Shown piece after piece: positions 8,492 to 17,504 of a DNA stretch of 64,000 nt. The DNA is from Opitutaceae bacterium (GTDB lineage: Bacteria > Verrucomicrobiota > Verrucomicrobiia > Opitutales > Opitutaceae). Each line of letters starts with the position of its first letter. Position 1 is the first letter of the stretch. Location of the stretch: positions 1 to 64,000 of the forward strand of contig JAHCAZ010000006.1 of assembly GCA_019634615.1 (NCBI GenBank). Direction: 5' to 3'. The translations under genes were made by a program, and so were the position numbers. The notes under the pieces were generated by a model. It saw only the letters and a program-made list of their open reading frames with translations, had not been told where the DNA came from and did not search any database.

Positions 8492-9063
8492 TCGGCTGCT
8501 ACGATTTCTGCGGCCACTACGAGTGGACCTTCGGCTGGCTCGAGCGCGTGGGCGGACACGCCTTGGTGCGCGACTACTGGAACGAGGCCATCAATCACGA
8601 CAGCCAGCGGCACGCGCGGGATCTTATCCGCAATGAGGGCATCCCCGGCATGCTCAAGTACTGGGGCCACACCCTGCTCGAGGAGTCTCCGGACCTCGGC
8701 TTCCACATCTCCCATCGCGAGGACGTGTTCCGCATCGACTTCCACGACTGCCCGTCCCGCGGGTTCCTGCTGCGCAACGGGCTGAACAACTATCGCGACT
8801 ATTGCGACCATTGCATGGGCTGGACGGGCCCGATGCTCCAGGAGGCGGGTTACGTCATCGACCACGAGCACAATCACCGCGGCCAATGCTGGTGGGAGAT
8901 GCGCCCGGCGACCGCGACCGGCGGGCACGCCCCAGCCGGCTCCGTGGCCGGTCAGAAGGATGTCCGCCTGCGACCCGACTGGCCGCGCGATCCGGCAAAG
9001 CTGGATCGGTACTGCAAGGCGAGCGATCCGGACGCGAAGCTTGGCGCCGCGTCGCCAGCATGA
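8488..9063 (+). CDS. Cys-rich protein of unknown function, paralogue 2 (YCDHC motif)
   Basis: This 191-residue protein is clearly related to its upstream neighbour. It has HDCP, LRNG, YCDHCMGW, an AG pair and a final GQCWWEM in the same order and spacing as paralogue 1. It differs in an extended N-terminus (MIGCYDFCGHYEW) with two extra Cys. A good AAGGAGG precedes the ATG, which overlaps the previous stop. Two coupled paralogues of similar size suggest a heterodimer, possibly metal-dependent. This is inference only. There are no membrane segments. Confidence 0.78.
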   Translation: MIGCYDFCGHYEWTFGWLERVGGHALVRDYWNEAINHDSQRHARDLIRNEGIPGMLKYWGHTLLEESPDLGFHISHREDVFRIDFHDCPSRGFLLRNGLNNYRDYCDHCMGWTGPMLQEAGYVIDHEHNHRGQCWWEMRPATATGGHAPAGSVAGQKDVRLRPDWPRDPAKLDRYCKASDPDAKLGAASPA

Positions 9064-9764
9064 AAGGGGCGCGATGGTTGGTGGTTTGTCTGCTGCTGGG
9101 TGCCTCGGCCTCGGCGGCGGAGGAGGAGGCGCGCCCGCCTACACGATTCGAGCGCGCCGTCGCCGTGCTGGGTGCGCCGGCCGTCTCGGCCGATGACAGT
9201 CGTCGGGCCAAGGCGGAGTTGGCGGCGATCATTGCAGGCGAGGAGGATTCCGCCGACGCATCCGCCGCGCGCTATCTGCTGGGTCGGTTGAAACAATTGG
9301 AGAACAATGAGGCCGATCCGCCGGAGTTTCAGGCCCTCCGCGCCCGGCATCCAGGGCATCCCCTGGCCCAGTTGGCGGCGCTGAAGGTCCTGTTGCGCCG
9401 CCTCTATGCCGACAGCGCGGAATCGCCCGACGATCGTCTCCGCGCCGGCGAGGAACTCGCCGCGGCCATCACGCTGCCCGCCCTGCGCAGCGACTACCAC
9501 CTCGCGATGGGCGAGGCGTACATTTTCCACGGTGACCGGCGTGAGCCCGCGCTCCGGCATCTGCGGGCGGCGGCCGAGATCGGGATCCCGAGCGCCGCGA
9601 CGCGCGCGAATGTCCTCGTCCAGATCGGTGAACTCGCGCGGCTAAGCGGCGAGCGGGCCGTCGCGGCGGCCAGTTACCGTGCCTTCATTGCCGAGTTTCC
9701 CCGCGACTTGCGGCAACAGATCGTCCGCGACCGCCTGGCCGACCTGGAGGGCAAGGCGCCATGA
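9060..9764 (+). CDS. Secreted helical-repeat (TPR-like) protein
   Basis: The protein has 234 residues. A signal peptide is evident: MKGARW, a hydrophobic stretch, then cleavage near ASASA around residue 20. The rest is Ala/Leu-rich helices with TPR-like features such as the LAMGEAYIFHGDRREPAL segment near residue 150. It probably acts in the periplasm as a protein-protein scaffold, perhaps for the solute-binding protein encoded next. It overlaps both neighbours by 4 bases (ATGA). No catalytic motif is visible. Confidence 0.75.
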   Translation: MKGARWLVVCLLLGASASAAEEEARPPTRFERAVAVLGAPAVSADDSRRAKAELAAIIAGEEDSADASAARYLLGRLKQLENNEADPPEFQALRARHPGHPLAQLAALKVLLRRLYADSAESPDDRLRAGEELAAAITLPALRSDYHLAMGEAYIFHGDRREPALRHLRAAAEIGIPSAATRANVLVQIGELARLSGERAVAAASYRAFIAEFPRDLRQQIVRDRLADLEGKAP

Positions 9765-11347
9765 AACTGAGCCTGAAGGCCCGTCTGCTCTGGGCTGCCC
9801 TGGCGGTCGTCTTCGCGTTGTGCGCCTGGCACGTGATCGGCGTCAGTTTCCGCCCGGGCGCGAAGGCGGATACGCGCCGGGTCGTGCGCGTGGGACACTT
9901 CATGCTGCACAGCGGCATCCGCGACGCGTTGCAGGCCGTGATCGACGAATACGAGCGCCGGCATCCCGATGTGCACATCGTGCAGGTCCCGGTGCCGGAT
10001 CGGGCCTATCCCCAGTTCCTGCGCACCCAGCTCGTGGCCGGCACCGCCCCCGAGATCATGCAGATCGGCGCCCACTTCACCGGCATGGACGAGCTGCGCG
10101 CGCGGTATTTTGAGCCGATCTCGGCCATCGTGGAGGAGCCCAATCCCTACAATGTCGGGACGCCGCTCGCCGGTCGCCGGTGGCGCGACACCTTCCTCGA
10201 CGGCTTGGAGAACGGCGAGGCCTACAGCGCCGCCCTGCGCCACTACTACGGCATCCCGCTCGCCGTCGGCGGCGTCCGCATCCTCTACAACGCGGCGCTG
10301 CTGCGCGAGGTGACGGGCGGCACGGCGATGCCGCGAACCTATCCCGAGCTGGTGGCGCTGTGCCAGGCGACCGACACGTTCGCCCGCCGGGAGGGCCGCA
10401 CCGTGGCGCCGTTTGCGGGCTCGCGCCTGTCGGCGCTGTTTCTGATGAGTCCCCTGTTCGCGAGCGTGAACCAGCGGCTCTATTACGATCTCGCGACCGA
10501 CCACACGCTGCGGGTGACGGATTGGGACTACGGCCTCACCTACCTGCAGGGGAAATGGCATTTCGACCTGCCCTCGATCCGCCTGGGATATGCGCTGGCC
10601 CGGGAGATGGCGCAGTACCAGAAGCCGGGTTTCTACCAGTTGAACACGAGCGACGCCACGCTGCAGTTTCTGCAGGGGCAGTCGGTGATGATCGTCTCGC
10701 ACGTGCTCGACGTGACCAACCTCAAGGCGCAGGCGGGCTTCGAGATCCTGGCGGCGCCGATCCCCGCGCTCACGCGCGACGATCCGGTGTACGGTGCCGG
10801 CGTGCTGGGCCCGGTGACGGAGATCGACACCAAGGCGGCGGCGAACCTCGGCCTCATTCGCGGGGCGCCGCAGCGCGATGCCGCGGTGGACTTCCTGCGG
10901 TTCCTCGGCAGCCGCCCGGGCATGGAGATCTTCTGCGCACGCAGTAATTGGCTGCCCTCGGTCGAGGGCGTGCCGGTGCCATCGTGGATGGAGCCGCTGC
11001 GGCCGCAGCAATCCGGCTACGCCGGCCGATTCTTCGCCGAGATCGCGGGAAGAGGTGACGCCCGCTTCGTGGTCGGCAACCAGTACCACCTGCTGTTCGG
11101 TCAGGCCGGCGGCGTGGACGCGCTGCTGGACGTGATCCGCGAGTCGTATGGCCCCGCCATCCGCGCCGACCTCGCCAAGGACGTGCGCGAATCCGAGCTC
11201 AACCTTCGCCGGCAGGAGCCCGGGTTGAGCGCCGCCTACCACGCCGCCGCCGAGGGTTTTTGGCGGGACGTGAGCAGCCAGAATGGCTACGAAGCACGCA
11301 TGCTCCGAACCCGGTTGATCCTTTCCCAGACCGCCCAATCCCCATGA
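9761..11347 (+). CDS. Extracellular solute-binding protein (family 1, sugar ABC type)
   Basis: The 528-residue protein has an N-terminal hydrophobic segment (residues about 7-28), then a family-1 sugar-binding fold. VGHFMLHSG starts the mature domain, followed by DEYERRHPDVHI and QLVAGTAPEIMQIG. I see no lipobox Cys at the right place, so it is either a cleaved periplasmic protein or membrane-anchored by the N-terminus. No ABC permease or ATPase gene is adjacent, which is unusual for this family. It is translationally coupled to both neighbours. Confidence 0.87.
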   Translation: MKLSLKARLLWAALAVVFALCAWHVIGVSFRPGAKADTRRVVRVGHFMLHSGIRDALQAVIDEYERRHPDVHIVQVPVPDRAYPQFLRTQLVAGTAPEIMQIGAHFTGMDELRARYFEPISAIVEEPNPYNVGTPLAGRRWRDTFLDGLENGEAYSAALRHYYGIPLAVGGVRILYNAALLREVTGGTAMPRTYPELVALCQATDTFARREGRTVAPFAGSRLSALFLMSPLFASVNQRLYYDLATDHTLRVTDWDYGLTYLQGKWHFDLPSIRLGYALAREMAQYQKPGFYQLNTSDATLQFLQGQSVMIVSHVLDVTNLKAQAGFEILAAPIPALTRDDPVYGAGVLGPVTEIDTKAAANLGLIRGAPQRDAAVDFLRFLGSRPGMEIFCARSNWLPSVEGVPVPSWMEPLRPQQSGYAGRFFAEIAGRGDARFVVGNQYHLLFGQAGGVDALLDVIRESYGPAIRADLAKDVRESELNLRRQEPGLSAAYHAAAEGFWRDVSSQNGYEARMLRTRLILSQTAQSP

Positions 11348-12876
11348 ATACTCCCCTGAAAAACCCGCGCATCGCCGGGCCGATCTTCAACCAGGACAGC
11401 ACCGAGTTCTTCTTCGTGCGGACTGCCGACCAGATGAGCGGCGAGACGGTGGACGCCTACATCGACGATCTCGCCCGCGCGGGGATCGGCGCGTTTTTCT
11501 CGGATGTGAACGCCATGCGGGCCAACTACGCCAGCAAGGTCTGGGAGACCGACTGGCATGGCTATGATCCCAAGGGTCCGGACGACCAGCCCGTGCTGCG
11601 CCATCTCCCGGCGGCGTCGATCGCGCCGACCCGTCGCCGGCTCGATGCCGCCAAGCGGCTGGCCGACCTCGGCATCAACTTCCATGAGCGTGCGCTCGCC
11701 CGCTGCCGGCATCACGGCATCGGCGCGTGGGTCAGCGTGCGCATGAACGACGTGCATGACTGCATGACCGAGGACACGCCCCTCCTCAGCACCTTCTTCA
11801 AGGCGCAGCGCGCCGCGCGGCAACTGCGCGCCCCGCACCGCGACGTCTGGTGGGCGGACCGTGGGCTCGACTGGGAGCGGACCGACGTGCAGGAGCACTA
11901 TTTCAAGTTTGTCTGCGAGCAGCTCGAGACCCTGGACCTCGACGGCCTCGAGCTCGACTGGATGCGTTTCGTGTACCACTTCCGCCCGGGCCGCGAGCTG
12001 GCCGGCGGTCGCGCCATCACCGCCTGGATGCGCCGCGTGCGTGCGGAATGCGACAAGGCGGAGAAGCGGTTGGGCCACCGCGTCATGCTCGGGGTGCGCG
12101 TGCCCTCGCGACCGGAAACGGCGCGCCGTGCGGGCATGGATGGCGTGGGTTGGGCGAGAGAAGGTCTCGTCGACCTCGTCGTGCCGACGCCGTTCTGGGC
12201 GACGAGCGATTTCGACATGCCGATGGCGGAGTGGCGCCGGCTGCTCGATGGCACCGGTGCGCAATTGGCCGGTGGTCTCGAGATTCGTTACCAGCCCGTG
12301 CCCAACGGCCCCGCGACGATGATGTCGGCCGAGCATGCGGCGGCCCTCGGGCTCACGGTGCTCCACGGCGGGGCGGACCAGGTTTACCTGTTCAATTACT
12401 TCCCGAGCGGACACAGCGTCGTGAAGGACTGGGGTGGCATGGATCGGTTCGAGGCGGTCATCCGCGCCATGCGCAGCGCCGCGACCCTCGCCGCGCTGCC
12501 GCGGCGGCATGCGGTCACGTTTCGCGACGTGCGTGCCCCGGGTGAGCCGGCGGATCATCCGCTGCCGGCGGGCGACACGGGCAAGGATTTCCAGTGGCCT
12601 CCAGGTTTCGCGTTCCGCGTGCAGACCGGCCCGAAGCCGGCGCCGGGCCGCAAGGTCGAGCTGCACCTCGAGTTCGACCCGGCTTCGACGGGCCACGAGA
12701 AACTCAAGGTCTATGCCAACAGCCACCTGCTCGCGCCGCTGGCAACCGCCCAGGCGCCGGTTCTGGCCTACGGCATACCGACGGATGCGATGGAGGACGA
12801 GGCCCAGGTCATCGAGATCGTCGGTGCCGAGCCGGCCAAGTGCTCCATCGTGCGGGTGGAGATCGTGGTGGGCTGA
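11344..12876 (+). CDS. Putative TIM-barrel glycoside hydrolase-like protein
   Basis: This 510-residue protein has an N-terminal (beta/alpha)8-type domain, with acidic residues at strand ends in DLDGLELDWMRF (around residue 205), as in GH10/GHL10-like families. A C-terminal beta-rich domain runs from about residue 400. It has no signal peptide, so it would work on imported substrate or on a cytoplasmic intermediate. The start is the ATG that overlaps the upstream stop. The family assignment is by eye and the substrate is unknown. It is the last gene of the operon. Confidence 0.7.
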   Translation: MNTPLKNPRIAGPIFNQDSTEFFFVRTADQMSGETVDAYIDDLARAGIGAFFSDVNAMRANYASKVWETDWHGYDPKGPDDQPVLRHLPAASIAPTRRRLDAAKRLADLGINFHERALARCRHHGIGAWVSVRMNDVHDCMTEDTPLLSTFFKAQRAARQLRAPHRDVWWADRGLDWERTDVQEHYFKFVCEQLETLDLDGLELDWMRFVYHFRPGRELAGGRAITAWMRRVRAECDKAEKRLGHRVMLGVRVPSRPETARRAGMDGVGWAREGLVDLVVPTPFWATSDFDMPMAEWRRLLDGTGAQLAGGLEIRYQPVPNGPATMMSAEHAAALGLTVLHGGADQVYLFNYFPSGHSVVKDWGGMDRFEAVIRAMRSAATLAALPRRHAVTFRDVRAPGEPADHPLPAGDTGKDFQWPPGFAFRVQTGPKPAPGRKVELHLEFDPASTGHEKLKVYANSHLLAPLATAQAPVLAYGIPTDAMEDEAQVIEIVGAEPAKCSIVRVEIVVG

Positions 12877-12908
12877 AGCGCCGCAGACAGGCTTGCCGGC
12901 GCCCCCGG

Positions 12909-12932
12909 GTGGCTACGAGCGTGAGCGAGTGG
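12909..12932. repeat. Half copy of intergenic repeat family A
   Basis: This single 24-base arm is identical in its first 20 bases (GTGGCTACGAGCGTGAGCGA) to the left arm at 3985. No matching right arm follows, because the 3' end of the dehydratase gene begins about 20 bases on. It sits between two convergent genes. Confidence 0.8.
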
Positions 12933-12952
12933 CGATGGGACGCGCGCTTGTC

Positions 12953-14491
12953 CTACATCGTCGGCCCCAGGATCCAGGGTGCGAACTCCTCGTCACCCAT
13001 GCCGGCGAGTTCGCTCTTGGTCTTCTCGCCGCTGGCGACGCTGACGATCTTGGCGAACAGGCGGCGGCCGACCTCCTCGACCGTCTCGGTGCCGTCCAGA
13101 ATGGTGCCGGCATTCACGTCGATGTCGTCCGCCATCCGGGCGGCGAGGAACGAATTGGAGGCGACCTTGATGCAGGGCGACGGTTTGCAGCCATAGACGC
13201 TGCCGCGGCCGGTGGTGAAGACGCCGACGTTGCAGCCGCCGGCGACGAGACCGGTCATGCTCACGGGGTCGAAACCCGGGGTGTCCATGAATCCGAGCCC
13301 GGTTCCGGCGATCCTTTCGGCATAGGTATACACCGCGGTGAGCGGCGCCTGCCCGGCCTTGGCGACGGCGCCGAGACTCTTCTCGTAGATCGTCGTGAGG
13401 CCGCCCTCCTTGTTGCCGGGCGAGGGATTGTTGTCGATGCTCGCCCCGAGGCGGCGCACGTGGTCTTCCCACCAGCGGATGCGACTCACGAGTTTCTCGC
13501 CGATCTCGCGGCTGACGGCGCGACGGGTGAGCAGGTGTTCCGCCCCGTAGATCTCCGGCGTCTCCGCAAGCACGCTGGTGCCGCCACGGCGCACGAGTTC
13601 GTCCGACGCGACGCCGAGGGCCGGGTTGGCGGTGATGCCGCTGTTGCCGTCGGAGCCGCCGCAGTTGAGGGCGAGCCGGAGCTTCGCAATCGGCTGCGGC
13701 GTGCGGCGGCAGGCGTTGACGGCGGGGAGCAGCTGACGCACGGCGGCGATGCCGGCCTCGACCGTCTTGCGGACGCCGCCGATCTGCTGGATCGTGAGCA
13801 CACTCGGTGCGCCGCCGGCCGGGCCGCCGCGGGTCAAGTGGTGCTGTTCGACGAGGGCCTGCACCTGGCTGACCTCGCAGCCAAGGCCGATGAGGACGTA
13901 GCCACCGATGTTGGGGTGACGGGCGATGCCGGCCAGGACCCGTTGCAGCACTTGCGCGGGTTCGTCGGGCAAGATGCCGCAGCCGCTCTTGTGGGTGAAG
14001 GCCACGACCCCATCGATGTTGGGATAATCGCGGCGAAAATCGTCGGTGCGGAAGTGATCCGCGACGTAGCGCGAGACGGCCGCGGAGCAGTTCACGCTCG
14101 AGATCACGGCGATGTAGTTGCGCGTCCCAACCTCGCCGCCGGCGCGGAGGTAACCGGCAAAGGTCAACGGTGCCGGATCGGCCGGCGGCGTCAGCGGGCG
14201 CGCGTCGGCGCACCAAGCGTAATCGCGGGTGAAATCGCGCATGCCGAGGTTGTGCGTGTGGGCGTGCGCGCCCGCCGGAATGTCGGCCGTGGCGAAACCG
14301 ATGATCTGCCCGTATTTCCGGACCGGCTGGTCGGCTTTGAGGTCGCGCAGGGTGACTTTGTGGCCGGACGGGATGTCGGTCCGGGCCCGGAGCGAGTCGG
14401 TTATCGCCTGCCCGGCAAGCAGTCGGCGCTTGGCGACGGCGACGTCGTCGTCGGCATGCAGGCGGATGATGGCATCGGGATCTTGGGGCAT
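12953..14491 (-). CDS. UxaA-family dehydratase (altronate or galactarate dehydratase)
   Basis: The 512-residue enzyme removes water from a sugar acid to give a keto-deoxy sugar acid. An N-terminal SAF-like domain (about residues 1-95) is followed by the large UxaA/GarD domain, with conserved Cys and Gly-rich segments such as THKSGCGI, IGLGCE, LNCGGSDGNSG and GRGSVYGCKPSP. The length fits UxaA (about 495) or GarD (about 520). The substrate cannot be chosen by eye. It converges on the operon that starts with a DapA-like lyase, a plausible next enzyme for its product. Confidence 0.88.
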   Translation of the reverse strand: MPQDPDAIIRLHADDDVAVAKRRLLAGQAITDSLRARTDIPSGHKVTLRDLKADQPVRKYGQIIGFATADIPAGAHAHTHNLGMRDFTRDYAWCADARPLTPPADPAPLTFAGYLRAGGEVGTRNYIAVISSVNCSAAVSRYVADHFRTDDFRRDYPNIDGVVAFTHKSGCGILPDEPAQVLQRVLAGIARHPNIGGYVLIGLGCEVSQVQALVEQHHLTRGGPAGGAPSVLTIQQIGGVRKTVEAGIAAVRQLLPAVNACRRTPQPIAKLRLALNCGGSDGNSGITANPALGVASDELVRRGGTSVLAETPEIYGAEHLLTRRAVSREIGEKLVSRIRWWEDHVRRLGASIDNNPSPGNKEGGLTTIYEKSLGAVAKAGQAPLTAVYTYAERIAGTGLGFMDTPGFDPVSMTGLVAGGCNVGVFTTGRGSVYGCKPSPCIKVASNSFLAARMADDIDVNAGTILDGTETVEEVGRRLFAKIVSVASGEKTKSELAGMGDEEFAPWILGPTM

Positions 14492-14520
14492 GGTTCGGCG
14501 AGGCGGGGCGGGGAAAACAA

Positions 14521-16905
14521 TCAGGCGGACGGGCCGTTTGCCAACAGCGATTGCAGGTCGGCGAGCGAAAGGCGGGCTGCCGCGGCATCGCTGGCCTCGA
14601 ACACGTCGGCGAGCAGCGCGCGCTTCTCGTCCTGCAGGGCGAGGACCTTTTCCTCGACCGTGCCGGCGCAGATCAGCTTGTAGCTCGTGACGGTGCGGGT
14701 CTGGCCGATGCGGTGGGCGCGATCGGTGGCCTGGGCTTCGACGGCGGGGTTCCACCACGGGTCGAGGTGCACGACGATGTCGGCGCCGGTGAGGTTGAGG
14801 CCGGTGCCGCCGGCCTTGAGCGAGAGCAGGAACACGGGGACCGCCGCGTCGCCCTGGAACCGGTCCACCTCCGCCTGCCGCTGGCGGGGCGACAGCGAGC
14901 CGTCGAGGTAGCAGTACGGGATCTCCTGTTCGTCGAGGGCGGCGCGGACGAGGGCGAGCAGCGACGTGAACTGCGAGAAGACGAGCACGCGGTGGCCGTC
15001 GTCGATCGCCTCGTCGAGGAGTTCCTGCAGGACCGCGAGCTTGGCGGAGGCACCGGCCGTCGCCTCGGCCGCGACGAGGCGCGGGTCGCAGCACACCTGT
15101 CGCAGGCGCAGCAGCTGGGTGAGCGTGGCGAGGCGCAGGCTCGCCTCGCTGGCGCCCTGGGCGGCGAGGTCGAGCAGGTTGCGCTCGGCCGATTCCTGCA
15201 GATCGCGGTAAAGCTTGGCCTGGGTCGGCGTGGGTTCGCACCAGAGGACCTGCTCGATGCGCGGCGGCAATTCGGGCGCGACGGCTTGCTTGGTGCGGCG
15301 GAGGATATAGGGCGCGGTCTGGGTGCGGAGGCGCTGGTCGAACCACGCGCGCTCGTCCGGCCGGGTGCCGGCGGGCACGGGCTCGAGGTAGCCGGGCAGG
15401 AGGAACTCGAAAAGCGCGCGCAGGTCGTCGAGCGAATTCTCCAGCGGGGTGCCCGTGAGCAGGAAACGGCCGGCGGCGCGGAGGGAGCGCAGGGCGCGGG
15501 CGTTCTGCGAGCGCCGGTTCTTGATGTGCTGGGCCTCGTCGGCGACGACGCAACCGAACTCGACCGCCGCGAAGAGCTCGCGGTCGCGGGTCAGCGTGCC
15601 GTAGCTCGTGATGACGAGGTCGCACGCGGCGAACGCGGCCTCGTCGGCCGCCCGCCGCCCGCCGTGATGGACGATGGCGCGCAGCTCGGGGGTGAACCGC
15701 GCGCACTCGCGGCGCCAGTTTTCCAGGAGGGAGGCTGGGGCGACGATCAGGGCGGGTTGCCTGCCGGGGGTCGCGGCGGCGCGGGCGCTCAGGAAGGCGA
15801 GGGCCTGCAGGGTTTTGCCGAGGCCCATCTCGTCCGCCAAGATGCCGCCGAGCTCGTGCCGGTGAAGATGCCAGAGCCACGCGGTGCCGAGCTGCTGGTA
15901 GGGCCGGAGGGTCGCGGCGAGGTCGGCGCGCAGCGGCGCCGGCGTGAGCGCCGACAGGTTGCGCAGCGCCTCGCTGCGGGCGCGCCAGGCGGCCGGGGCC
16001 TGGAAGGCCGGCGAAAGGCTTTCGAGCAGCGGCGAGAGCTCGGCCGCGCGGGCGGCGGGTACGCGGCGGGTGAGGCGGCCCGAGGGCGCGGCGGCGCCGC
16101 CCGCGAGGATCCGCTGGGCGTCGCCCAGTTGGCGCAGCTTGACCGGGTCGAGCAGATACACGCGGTCGCCGGCCTCGACGTAGCCGCGGCCGCCGGCGAC
16201 GGCGGCGCGCACGGCGGCCTCATCGGCGGCACCGGCGCGCAGGCCGACGGTCACCTCGAAGCCCGCGCCCGCCGGGGCGGCCTCGCAGGTGAGCTCCGCG
16301 GGTTGGAGGTGCGCCGTGCTGCGGCGGAAGTGCTCGGTGAACTCCGCCCCGAATTCCGTGCGCAGGCGTTCGCCGTGGGCGGCGAGGAAGCTGAGGGTCT
16401 TGTGCCGGTCGCGGAGCCACCATTTGCGGTTCGCGGGTTCCAGCGTGAAGCCGCCCGTCCTGACCAACTCGAGCGCCGCGGCGTAGGCGACGCTCTCGCG
16501 CGAGGGCAGGGTGATGGCGAGGTAGTGCTCGGTGCCGTCGACGGTCATCGGGGTCGTCGGCGCCTCGGCGGGCCGGGCCGGCCCGCGCCGGGTCGGGCCC
16601 GCGGGGGCTGCCGGCGCGACGGTGGCGGGGCCGAGCAGGTCGGTGCGGGTCCAAGGCCGGGGTGGTTGCCCGGCCTCCACGAACAGCGGGCGCCCGGCGG
16701 CGGCGGTCACGAGTTCCCGCAACTGGGCGCGGCTCAACTGGATGAAGGCCGGCGGGGTCGGCGTGCCGCACCAGCGCTGCAACAAGGCGAGGACCGGCAG
16801 CAGCTCCGGCGGAGGCGGGGAGGTCAGGTCGATTTCCACCTTCAAGGCCACGGCGTCGCGCACGACGGCGGCGGCGAGATTGGGCGGGAGATGGAGGCGG
16901 AGCAT
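14521..16905 (-). CDS. SNF2-family DEAD/DEAH-box ATPase (helicase-like)
   Basis: This 794-residue SNF2/Rad54-type DNA translocase has a variable N-terminal region to about residue 330, then the ATPase core. Walker A is in ADEMGLGKT, motif II is the DEAQ box in VVADEAQHIKN, motif III is in FLLTGTPLENS, and the C-terminal lobe has LLSLKAGGTGLNLT and DRAHRIGQ. These are the hallmarks of bacterial HepA/SNF2 proteins acting on DNA or RNA polymerase complexes. There is a 29-base gap to the dehydratase downstream. It is divergent from the ECF sigma gene. Confidence 0.92.
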   Translation of the reverse strand: MLRLHLPPNLAAAVVRDAVALKVEIDLTSPPPPELLPVLALLQRWCGTPTPPAFIQLSRAQLRELVTAAAGRPLFVEAGQPPRPWTRTDLLGPATVAPAAPAGPTRRGPARPAEAPTTPMTVDGTEHYLAITLPSRESVAYAAALELVRTGGFTLEPANRKWWLRDRHKTLSFLAAHGERLRTEFGAEFTEHFRRSTAHLQPAELTCEAAPAGAGFEVTVGLRAGAADEAAVRAAVAGGRGYVEAGDRVYLLDPVKLRQLGDAQRILAGGAAAPSGRLTRRVPAARAAELSPLLESLSPAFQAPAAWRARSEALRNLSALTPAPLRADLAATLRPYQQLGTAWLWHLHRHELGGILADEMGLGKTLQALAFLSARAAATPGRQPALIVAPASLLENWRRECARFTPELRAIVHHGGRRAADEAAFAACDLVITSYGTLTRDRELFAAVEFGCVVADEAQHIKNRRSQNARALRSLRAAGRFLLTGTPLENSLDDLRALFEFLLPGYLEPVPAGTRPDERAWFDQRLRTQTAPYILRRTKQAVAPELPPRIEQVLWCEPTPTQAKLYRDLQESAERNLLDLAAQGASEASLRLATLTQLLRLRQVCCDPRLVAAEATAGASAKLAVLQELLDEAIDDGHRVLVFSQFTSLLALVRAALDEQEIPYCYLDGSLSPRQRQAEVDRFQGDAAVPVFLLSLKAGGTGLNLTGADIVVHLDPWWNPAVEAQATDRAHRIGQTRTVTSYKLICAGTVEEKVLALQDEKRALLADVFEASDAAAARLSLADLQSLLANGPSA

Positions 16906-16961
16906 GGTTGCGGTGACGACGTTGGGGAATAAGGTCCGGGCACCGCGACTCTGAAATCCAC

Positions 16962-17504
16962 ATGAGCAACGAGGCCTTCACGCAATTGGTGGACGCGCAT
17001 TACGCGCCGCTCTACCGCTTTGCGCTCAGCCTGGCCCGCAACCAGGCCGATGCGGGGGACCTCGTGCAGCAGACGTTCTACATCTGGGCCACGAAGGGCC
17101 ACGCGCTCCGCGAGGCGGCCAAGGCCAAGACCTGGCTGTTCACGACGCTCTACCGCGAGTTCCTCCGGGGACGACGGCGGGAGGCCCGGTCGACGTCGCT
17201 GGAAGACCTGCCGCCGGGCGGGTCGGAGCTGGCGGCGGAGGAAGTGGACCGCGTGGCGCGGCTCGATGCCGGCGTCGTGATGGCCGCGTTGCAGGAGGTG
17301 GACGAGACCTTCCGCGCGCCGCTGACCCTGTTCTACCTCGAGGACCTGTCGTATGCGGAGATCGCCGCGGCGCTGGAGGTGCCGATCGGCACGGTCATGT
17401 CGCGGCTGTCGCGCGGCAAGGCGCAGGTGCGCGCGGTGCTGGCCAGGTCCGGGCGCGCGGCGCCGGGCGAGGTCATACCTTTCAAAAAGCAGCACGTGTC
17501 ATGA
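16962..17504 (+). CDS. ECF RNA polymerase sigma factor
   Basis: The 180-residue protein has sigma region 2 (AHYAPLYRFALSLARN then LVQQTFYIW, residues about 9-45) and region 4 with a helix-turn-helix (LSYAEIAAALEVPIGTVMSR, residues about 128-147). It should redirect RNA polymerase to a small regulon under control of the membrane protein encoded next, with which it overlaps by 4 bases. Confidence 0.92.
   Translation: MSNEAFTQLVDAHYAPLYRFALSLARNQADAGDLVQQTFYIWATKGHALREAAKAKTWLFTTLYREFLRGRRREARSTSLEDLPPGGSELAAEEVDRVARLDAGVVMAALQEVDETFRAPLTLFYLEDLSYAEIAAALEVPIGTVMSRLSRGKAQVRAVLARSGRAAPGEVIPFKKQHVS

Noticed and set aside
12434..14683. A 749-codon plus-strand frame overlapping the hydrolase end and the UxaA-family gene.
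   Set aside because: Low-complexity Arg/Gly/Ala product, antisense to a clearly conserved dehydratase.
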